A stretch of 64,000 nt of DNA from Lates calcarifer (Eukaryota; Chordata; Actinopteri; Centropomidae): NCBI RefSeq assembly GCF_001640805.2, contig NC_066833.1:10420473-10484472 (forward strand). The letters run 5' to 3'. This document shows, one piece after another, positions 56,201 to 64,000 of this stretch. A model generated the notes under the pieces. The model made no database searches and was not told the origin of the DNA. It saw nothing but the letters and a program-made list of their open reading frames with translations. The position numbers and the translations under genes were made by a program. Each line of letters starts with the position of its first letter. The first letter of the stretch is position 1.

Positions 56201-56470
56201 GCCTCAGATTGAATTATTATTTATTCCCACTGATGAGCAGACAGGGCACCCTGAGTCACTGTTTGTGCTGCCATTATTTACCAACCAATCATGAGCCACT
56301 CCAACTAGGCATGATGAAATGATAAAATTCAAAGTATTCATCCAATTTCCTCTGAAAAGAGGACTGATGTACATGCAGACATTTTATTGATTGATTCATT
56401 TATTTTTTTCTCATTTTATATTATCTTATGAGTGTTTTAGTTCTGGGCTGCTGTATACTGTAGTTTCCAA
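56201..56470 (+). repeat. Tandem duplication, copy 2 (270 bp)
   Basis: Direct repeat of 55833-56172, separated from it by 28 bp. It lacks the 64-bp block, with the break lying between TGC triplets, as expected for a microhomology deletion. It ends about 290 bp before the ptpn4 start-codon exon. Confidence 0.9.
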
Positions 56471-56759
56471 TCTGCTGCTTGCCTTCTCATTGACATTCTT
56501 TCCTCATGAAGCAGTCAGTCTTTGCTGCTTCATTGTGCTTGTACAGACTTGCACTGGTGTGTAGCTGCCTTCACTAAGGCAGGTGAGAAATAAGTATATT
56601 GTGTTGTTCTGTAAATTGGCTGATTGTGTTCTTTGTAAACAGAAAGGGGCATTTTGTTACCTGCAGCTCACCTTGAGGATCATATAGTATGTATACAGTA
56701 CAGTCTTGTGTCTCTCGCTCACTGGTTTGTTGTCTCTGCTGTGTCTTTGCTTGTTGCAG

Positions 56760-56914
56760 ACCCTGGTAGGAGCGTGATGAGCGCGCGCTTCCGCTTGCCT
56801 GCTGGCAGATCCTACAATGTCCGGGCGACGGAGCTGGAGCGAGACAGGCAGCACACACAGGTTGTGTGCAACGTACTGCTGCTGGACAACACTGTCCAGG
56901 CATTCAAAGTCAGC
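56760..56914 (+). CDS. ptpn4: PTPN4 start-codon exon (N-terminus, FERM F1)
   Basis: The acceptor CTTGTTGCAG is followed by a 17-nt leader, and the ATG is at 56777-56779. The 46 codons begin MSARFRLPAGRSYNVRATEL and end FKVS before donor GTAAGT, in phase 0. The sequence matches human PTPN4 (MTSRFRLPAGRTYNVRASEL...LLLDNTVQAFKV) far better than PTPN3. PTPN4 is a roughly 926-residue non-receptor tyrosine phosphatase with FERM, FERM-adjacent, PDZ and PTP domains, acting at the cell cortex and in receptor and cell-survival signalling. Only the beginning of FERM lobe F1 is encoded here. Whether this is the a or b duplicate of a teleost cannot be told. Confidence 0.95.
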
Positions 56915-59144
56915 GTAAGTACCGTCCCTCCATTCGAGTGTCTTACCGTAAATTAATTGAGTTTAAAAGGACAAACACAGGATAGAATCCAGTTAATGCA
57001 AAGCTGGACTAAAATGGCTTGACTCAGGCAGGAATTTCATGTTTACAATAACATGAGAGCCATGAGTTAAATATATGGGCGGGGGGGTGTAACCAAGATA
57101 ATCTGAACATCCTGAATTTTTTTGATTCAGGAAATAAACCTTAAAATAAAGTTAACTCCAGAACTTGCCTGAGTAATCAAGTAATCTTTTCATGGTGCTA
57201 AAGTGTAAGGTTCAGAATGTACTATTGACTTTTTTCTTATATTCCTGAAACATCAACAGTTTTCTTTGGGGGGCATAGTCAGGAAACCTATTGATTTACA
57301 ACTCAACTGCTGAAAACCAATTAAATCCACATGATTGAATATTTATGATCTTTTTTTTTCTCTTTTTTTATTGTGATAATAAAGCTTTTTTTTTATTAAA
57401 CCATGAAAATGAGGAGCAAATGAGTGAGCCCTCAAAATAAACATACATTAACCCATGCAAAACCACAAGACAGAAAAACAGGAAATCAGAGCACCAATAT
57501 TGCACACTTTCCTCCCTCTCACACCCCCCTCTCCCTCCCACAGCTGCTCCCATCACTGTAAATTTCCCCTCAAGCCCACCTCAAGTTAACTTAAAGAGTT
57601 GGTGGGGAAAATGCCTCTGTGTGTCTCTACATGTTTGCAGACATTTAACCCACACTGTATTTTTTCTCTGATGATACTTGGCTACAGTATCCTCCTTTAC
57701 TCTTCTCCCTGAGCTACACATTCAGTGGTTTATCACTCAGCTTTACAAGCATTCAATCACATGCAGTCACACCTTGAAGGGACAGACCACGTGAATGTGT
57801 GTGAGTGTCTTTTTCTCTGAGTGTCTATGTGTGTGTGATATATATATAATTTCCCACAGCCAGGTCACAAGTTGGCTTGTGACCAGCATTACATGTGTCT
57901 GTCACTTCATGTGATAACTCTGCCTTTGTGTCTGTCTTGTGTGTCTCTCTCTGTCACCAAGTGTTTGATCAGAGTTATGAGAACAGAAGGAGGGAAATTC
58001 CCGTTGTGAGTCAGAAAATACAAATCCACTGATAACATCCTCTCTGACAGATCACATCCTGTTAGTGCTGAAGTGTGTGCGCGAGTGCATTGATATATAC
58101 GTCCAAAGAAATGCACAAATAATAATATGCACGTGATGAGGGCACTATTCAGAGCACTGAGGTGATTTTTACTGTAAGAGATAAGCAGGTGAAAAGTGAA
58201 AAAAAACATTTTCGTTGTGTCACACGCTGATTTGTAGCTGGCACGTCTTTCACTTCCTGCCACTCTTTTCTGTTCTGCTCTTTCTGTGGTTCCCACCAAA
58301 AGTACTTGCGCTATAAATGTTCACATGAGAACCGTGGAAATGAAGCAATTTTGGTTTTAATACGACATTCAAATTCATTGTGATTTCACCAAACCATTTA
58401 ACACATCATGCTCTCTTCACAGTACAGCAACATCTCCTGATTCCCAATGTCAAGATTCCCAACAAAATAAAAGACATTTGTTCATATGATAGCAAAAATA
58501 TTTGATACATGTCGGTGCATAATAAAACAGGCTTGCCAAAATCATTTTCATTTTGTAATTTTATCATCTAAATTATACTTTTACATCTACAAGCACAGTC
58601 GCAAAATAATCAGGATTATCTTTTCAGTCGTAATTGTGGATCAATCTTTTCTATGAAATCTCTCCTCTCCTTTTACTTTCTATACAATCCTCCCTGCACA
58701 TTTCTCTCCATCTCACCCTCTCTGCTTCCTGCTCCAGGCTCTCCCCTCCCCTCGCCTCTTGCTGAATGAATGACTCGGTCTCTGTCAGTGTGTCTGTGAC
58801 AGTGTCATTGATCAGACCCTTGCAGCAGCAGTAACTTCCTGGAAAGACAAGCCACCCTAAGAGCAACAATACTTCTATTGATCCTCTCCCTGGCTGTCTG
58901 GCCTTGATTTTAGCGGGGAGCGAGAATCCAGAAGCAGCCACTTATTGTCATGGGAACCGGAGCGCTTGTGGTGCGAGGGGTGGGTGCACACGGGGGCTTG
59001 TATTGATGATCTTATAGATGGGAAGTCCTTGGCAATTGAAATGATAGCAGTACGAAACAGAATGTGGTGTAGCTCGAAAGCCTGATAGATACAAAAGCTG
59101 TGTCAGAAGCAGGATTTATCTGGAGTAAAGTGACAAATGCAGCG

Positions 59145-59158
59145 GTAACCATAGCAAC
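59145..59158 (+). promoter_or_regulatory. RFX X-box motif
   Basis: GTAACCATAGCAAC fits the X-box consensus GTNRCC-NN-RGYAAC with no mismatch and both half-sites complete. RFX factors bind such sites in enhancers and promoters, including those of ciliary genes. Function here is inferred. Confidence 0.5.
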
Positions 59159-60446
59159 CACTACACACCACATAAACATCCAGCTATCTGCATGAGTTAT
59201 GTGGTAATCAAGTAGCTCTTAACAATGAGCAATAAGGGCAAAGAATAAATAATCCTGCAAAGCAGCTTTTAGCTCACTGCTGAATGAGATTGCCAAATGA
59301 AATACAAATGCAAGGTACATGGAAAGAATAATTTAAAAATGATGAGAGCATTAGATATATTTTCTGAGCAATTATAGTCTTTCTGGTGACCAAACTCTTT
59401 GGTCTCTTTCGCTCACATTTTGACATTTTACTCCAAACCTTCTGCTGCAACAGAAAATGGTTCTGAGGAGGCTACGTGTGCACAGAGTACGGTTCATGCT
59501 TTGGCCTTATTAGTGTTTAACTGAAACCATAACCTCTCCCTAACCTTGACCAGAAACTTTGTTTGTGTGTTGTTTTTTGTGAGAATCCTAACCTTTGCAG
59601 GTTAATTATAATAAATATTCACAAGCAAGACTCAGAAGTAAAAACAATTAAGGAAGTAACAGGACATGTTTGAGAGAAAGGTTTAATATCATTAAGATTA
59701 CAAGATTACCTCAGGAGGTTTGATACGCAGCCTCACCAAAGACCAAATAAAGAATCAAAACAATAAAACACTTTCACTTTCAGTCACATGTCCTCCATCG
59801 TTTTCTCTTGCACAATGCTACACAACCTAGCCACATAGCTTCTCCTGCTTTATATATGACTTTATCACCAGTGACCCATCATCCCAGACACTTACTCTTT
59901 TAGTCCTAATAACAAATACTCCAACAGTTAACGTGCCGTCTCTGTTGCTGGGTGAACCAAAATATGGACTACAGCTGCTCTGTCTTGGTGAAATAATTTC
60001 ATTTTAATTATGTGTGTTAGAGTTAGACTTAGAATTTGTGTGAAAACTGTAGCATATTTGTGTTGTGTTGTGGGATGGGTGTGTCTCTGAGAGTGTTTTG
60101 CTCCCTCTCAGTTCTGATAGGGAGGTTCTACAGTATGTCTGGGTGGAATACACTGTGTGTGTAGTTCTTAGGTTATTTCTTTGATAGATTTCTGTCAGTT
60201 TTTGATTTATTTTCTGAACTGTTGTTAACATATAAACCTTTTTTCTGACAGACCAATCCAACACCAATCCCTGCATAAAAATATCCATGAGCCAGGCTGA
60301 ATGTGATAGACAGAATAGTTAGAGTGTGTGTTTCGAACACAGAGAGGGAGAGACAGAGGTAGATGACTGTGAGAGTGAATGACTTCTCCTTCGTGTCGTC
60401 CTCTTCCTGTCTGGACAGGCTTCCTCACGCATTCCTGAATTTCCAT

Positions 60447-60454
<8 letters not shown>

Positions 60455-60477
<23 letters not shown>

Positions 60478-60478
60478 C
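60455..60478. repeat. CA microsatellite
   Basis: About eleven CA units. Confidence 0.85.
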
Positions 60479-62138
60479 ACATAGAGCTGTGTTTCCTGTG
60501 GAAGGAGGGAAATAAATGTGTTTTTTTTTTTTTTTATTGTTAATCTGCCATAAAAACACTGGGAATTTCCAGTGCCACTTTGGATTTCAGGTTTGCCCAC
60601 TGTTACTGTCTGGGGGTCTTTTCCCCCCTCTTACACTGTAGATAAACCTACAGGATGGGGGAGGGAGGGAAGGAAGGCAACTTATCAGAGCATCTTCCTC
60701 TCACTCTCTCTCAGCCAGTCTCTTGTGCTGTGATTGCTCTCTATCACCAAGTCTCTCCCTTTGGTCGTTGCTCTCACGCGCACAGACACTATTTCAGTCA
60801 GTGGTGCTGATGGACTGCACAAAGAGCGTTTGTCTCCCCTCAGTGCCTCGTCAATCACTCCTTTTTTCCTTTTCCCTGTCTGTTTCTCTATAACTCTCTG
60901 TATTCCCTTTACTTTTGTTTTCACTCTCTCTCTTTTACTTTACTTTTTTTTTTTTTTTTTTTTACTGAGTATCTAGTCCATGAGCTGTCCACACTATAGA
61001 GTTGTTGCTGCTGTAGTTTCTTGTGTAGAAGTACAAAGAAAGAATGTGTGTGTTTGCTTGCCTGCGTTGAGTGTGTGTGTGTGTTCTTGGCTCGGTTTTA
61101 ACAGTGTGTAGCTGTTTTCTCCTGCCGTGGCAGTGATCACACATCAGACTCGCATGCTCTGAGAATACCAGAAGAGGATAGCACTAGCACGCACACACAC
61201 ATAGTGATATGTTTGCTGGGAGTACAGTATAAAAAGTGCACAGAAGGAACCCTTCATACAGGAAGACGCAGTCTCTCAGTCGTGTGTAAGTAACATGAAA
61301 TGATGAAGCATTAAGAGTAAGATCAACTTTATTGTCCACCTCAGTGGAGATTTGTCTGTGGCTTCTCATCCAACACAATACAAAATGTGCAGAATTACAT
61401 ACTCTCTACATACCCACACACACCCTTAAGAAACTTCCAGCATACACATACAATGAGCAGATAGCAGCAGTTTCAGAAAGCAGGTCTCATCGATAAATAA
61501 CACCATGTCTTATCAGAGCTGTGGTTTTTTGACTTCCCCCATTTTGCCTGTTCAACCCCAGTCAGTTGGTGAACTCATCAGACTTCTTGTGTACTTTGTC
61601 AATCCATCAGTCCTGTCATGAAGTCAACCAGTGTATCAGTGTGTTTGCAACTGCTAATCTGTCATTTTTTATAAGTTGATCACTGAGCGCAAAGTTGAAA
61701 TGACACAAAGATGTTTCCATCAGTTCATTCCACACCATTTAAGATTTAAGATTCTCAAAAATAGACCACAGGACAATCAGACCGCAGGGATCTTGTGACA
61801 GTCAAATATGCTCAACCACAGCACAGCACAACATAACATCAGTATTTTCAGATTTAGCCGTCTTATAAAGCAAAGAAACGTCAACAGTAGCCAGCTCAGA
61901 GTCGTTAGACGACCAAAACTAAACAAGACATGCTGTGTATTTTCAAATCCCTAACACTGGTATAGTGTGATATTTTCATATTAAGATAGAAAGTGTTTTA
62001 ACTGTTTAGTCCTTTTTTTCCATCATGTAGATATGATAGTAAAGCTGTAGGGAAGTGAGCAGGAAGGCAGGGAAGGAGCACAGATGGTATCAGAGTTGAC
62101 TCACACTTAACAAGGCTGTGACATCAGTAGATTGCGTG

Positions 62139-62160
62139 CACACACACACACACACACACA
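62139..62160. repeat. CA microsatellite
   Basis: About eleven CA units. Confidence 0.85.
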
Positions 62161-62338
62161 TCAGAGCACTAAAAGACTGCTGGTGATCCTAGAGGGCTGC
62201 CATGTCAACATGTCAACTGTCAGCTATCATTCCATTCGTTCCCTCCACACACTCATACACATATATGCATACGTATTTTACTCACACATGCTGGGCTGTA
62301 AAAGTGTGTCACCAAGGACTAGACTGGAGCAGTAGCTT

Positions 62339-62367
62339 TGTGTGTGTTTGTGTGTGTGTGTGTGTGT
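62339..62367. repeat. GT microsatellite, interrupted
   Basis: About fourteen GT units with a TT interruption. Confidence 0.85.
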
Positions 62368-63857
62368 CTTAACTGTCCTCCCATGGAATCTCTGATGGAG
62401 TTGCACACTCTTTCCCACCCTCCCTCCCTCTCTCAAAGTTGCAGCAGGATCAGGTGTGAATTACTGCTCCACTTGTGGTCCCACAGTTTATCCTCTCGCC
62501 CTTACTACTCTCTCATGAAACGATGTGTGATATTAATGATCTATTTAATAAATTATTCCTCACTTTTTTTCCATCCCCCTTTTCCTGCAATCTCTCGCTG
62601 TCCTGTTTCTCTCAGTGTCTCTCTGTTAACTTTGTATTAAAGGGAAATTCTTTTTTTTTTTTTTTTTTTAACAGCTTTGTTTTAATTCTTTCATTTCTTC
62701 TGGGCAAAACAACTAAGGTACTAAAACTAAGATTTTAAAAGGGAAAAATGCTTGTTCCTCTAAAAGCATGCAGCTGTACTTTTTGCTACTTGTTTGTTGA
62801 TAGAATTACCTTTCTGGTAAGGCTGAGCATTTCCCATGCAAAACCTCTGCAGTAGAAATCTGAAAGCAGAAGTTAAACCATATTAAAGCTTGTGGTCATT
62901 GATTTACATGAATTAATTTACTTAGTCTCTTTCTCTTAAGTGTTCCTCTTTCCACGTCTATCAGCTAAGCAAGCTTGACCACAGACAGATGATGGTTTCA
63001 GGGTTGCACTTTGTTAGTTCTCTTTTAATCTCTTACTGGAGTTCTTTGGTTTTCTCAGAGTCGCTTTTCCTCAGAAGTAGACTTCTGCCTCACTCAGTGT
63101 CATCAGGTAATTGCCCAGACATTACATCTGAGGAGTTTCCAGTTAGGTAAAACAAACAAGAAGTTGTATTGATGTGGAAGTTTCACAGTGAATCTTCATT
63201 CCACAGCCACTATTTTTGTTTTAGTTTTTCTTTTAAAATTCACTGTGGCTGTACATTCTATGTATTTCTTACAATTTCTCTTTATACTTCTGTCTTTGTA
63301 TTTCCTGTTTCTGTAAAGGAGTCATTTCTTTTCAGTACCTTCACTGCAGAAATTTTTTAAGTAGGAATAATAGGTTTTACATATTAATCAGATATTAGAG
63401 GCTAATTTATCATGCTAACAATATTTTATATTTTTAGGGCTACATAAATTTGCTCAGTTGCCATCCCACAGGCATGCTTCAACTTAATTCCTTATACATG
63501 TTCTTCCCCATCTGGTTGGAATGATGTTAAATGCGGCCCAACATGGATGAATCACATATGAATCTTAACTTCATGTGAAATGTTTCTGGAGCAGTGTGAG
63601 TGTTTAAATAATTTAGACATCTGCGGTGGGAAAAGGGGATTTCTTTTTCTTTTCCCTCTCGTCGTGTGAGGAGCGCTATGCTTCACTCTCCACTACAATG
63701 TGGCACAGGATAACGGTTCAGTCAGGTCACTGTTCCTTCTGTGACCTTTCACTGACGAGTTCAGGAGCAGCGAAGAGGCAAGGGTCCAAAATCCACAGTA
63801 ACGAATTGAGTAAGAAATTCTGAATTGTTTCTATGTTTTCTGTCCCTCTCCCTGCAG

Positions 63858-63965
63858 AAGTCGGACCATGGCCAGGTGTTGCTGGATGCTGTCTTTAAGC
63901 ACCTGGAGCTGACTGAGAGAGACTACTTTGGCCTGCACTTGGCTGATGACTCCTCCGATGCACCA
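63858..63965 (+). CDS. ptpn4: PTPN4 second coding exon (FERM F1)
   Basis: The acceptor CTCCCTGCAG starts a 108-nt, 36-codon exon reading [20 protein letters not shown], then [16 protein letters not shown], up to the donor GTCAGT. Human PTPN4 continues at the same place (HDQGQVLLDVVFKHLDLTE.DYFGLQLADDSTDNP). Residues 47-82 complete much of the ubiquitin-like F1 lobe. The rest of the gene lies to the right of the window. The donor is weaker than consensus, but the conserved break point supports it. Confidence 0.94.
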
Positions 63966-64000
63966 GTCAGTGTGATATTTTCAGTCAAGGTTAAGTTGTA
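63966..64000 (+). other. ptpn4: Start of ptpn4 third intron, cut by window edge
   Basis: Begins GTCAGTGTG. The gene continues beyond the window. Confidence 0.8.

Larger units (their letters stand above)
35272..56759 (+). other. ptpn4: ptpn4 first intron (21.5 kb)
   Basis: A long 5' UTR intron, common in this gene family. It holds microsatellites, a Tc1-like transposon remnant (47428-47747), a foldback-element fragment (54528-54660) and a tandem duplication (55833-56470). Other features are an inverted repeat at 42228-42269, an exon-like segment at 44796-44849 and an AT-rich homeodomain-site-rich block near 40305-40410. No embedded protein gene is recognised. Confidence 0.5.
56915..63857 (+). 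other. ptpn4: ptpn4 second intron (6.9 kb)
   Basis: It contains CA/GT microsatellites, T-tracts (60517-60535, 60945-60963, 62649-62670) and a perfect RFX X-box at 59145-59158 within a non-repetitive block of about 59010-59370. No exon is recognised. Confidence 0.8.

Overview
This window is vertebrate nuclear DNA, almost certainly from a ray-finned (teleost) fish. Genes are split by GT-AG introns of 0.2-21 kb. The sequence is AT-rich and full of microsatellites, and it carries remnants of fish-type repeats: a Tc1-like transposon, an LINE L2-like tail and foldback elements. The proteins are close to their human orthologues. Only three protein-coding genes can be supported, and nothing looks prokaryotic, plasmid-like or viral.

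Layout. From 1 to about 9.5 kb is non-coding DNA with no gene I can recognise. From 9.5 to about 24.15 kb, on the minus strand, lies mras (M-Ras GTPase). Its five coding exons (17140 down to 12766) rebuild a complete 208-residue protein, with a long 3' UTR below 12766 and a probable non-coding first exon ending at 24024. The stretch 24.2-30.9 kb is intergenic; it holds microsatellites, a LINE tail, a short interspersed repeat and a broken TRIM/B30.2 gene fragment. On the plus strand, 31.0-33.04 kb is tmem177, complete in two coding exons (310 residues). From 34.7 kb to the window end, also on the plus strand, is the 5' part of ptpn4, a FERM-PDZ protein tyrosine phosphatase. It has a TATA-containing promoter and a non-coding exon ending at 35271, a 21.5 kb first intron, the start-codon exon (56760-56914), a 6.9 kb second intron and a third exon (63858-63965). 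The gene runs off the right edge.

The genes do not form a pathway. M-Ras is a plasma-membrane Ras-family switch, TMEM177 is a mitochondrial inner-membrane protein linked to COX2 biogenesis, and PTPN4 is a cytosolic/cortical phosphatase. tmem177 next to ptpn4 is also the human arrangement (2q14.2), whereas human MRAS lies on chromosome 3. The mras and tmem177 promoters face away from each other across about 7 kb.

I found no undescribed system. The points most worth checking are: a chain of upstream ORFs in the ptpn4 leader whose last one would end in a TGATG stop-start overlap with the main ATG; a long inverted-repeat element that probably lies inside the mras 3' UTR; a diverged local tandem duplication at 55.8-56.5 kb; a textbook RFX X-box in ptpn4 intron 2; CTCF-like cores on both sides of tmem177; and the TRIM-like relic.
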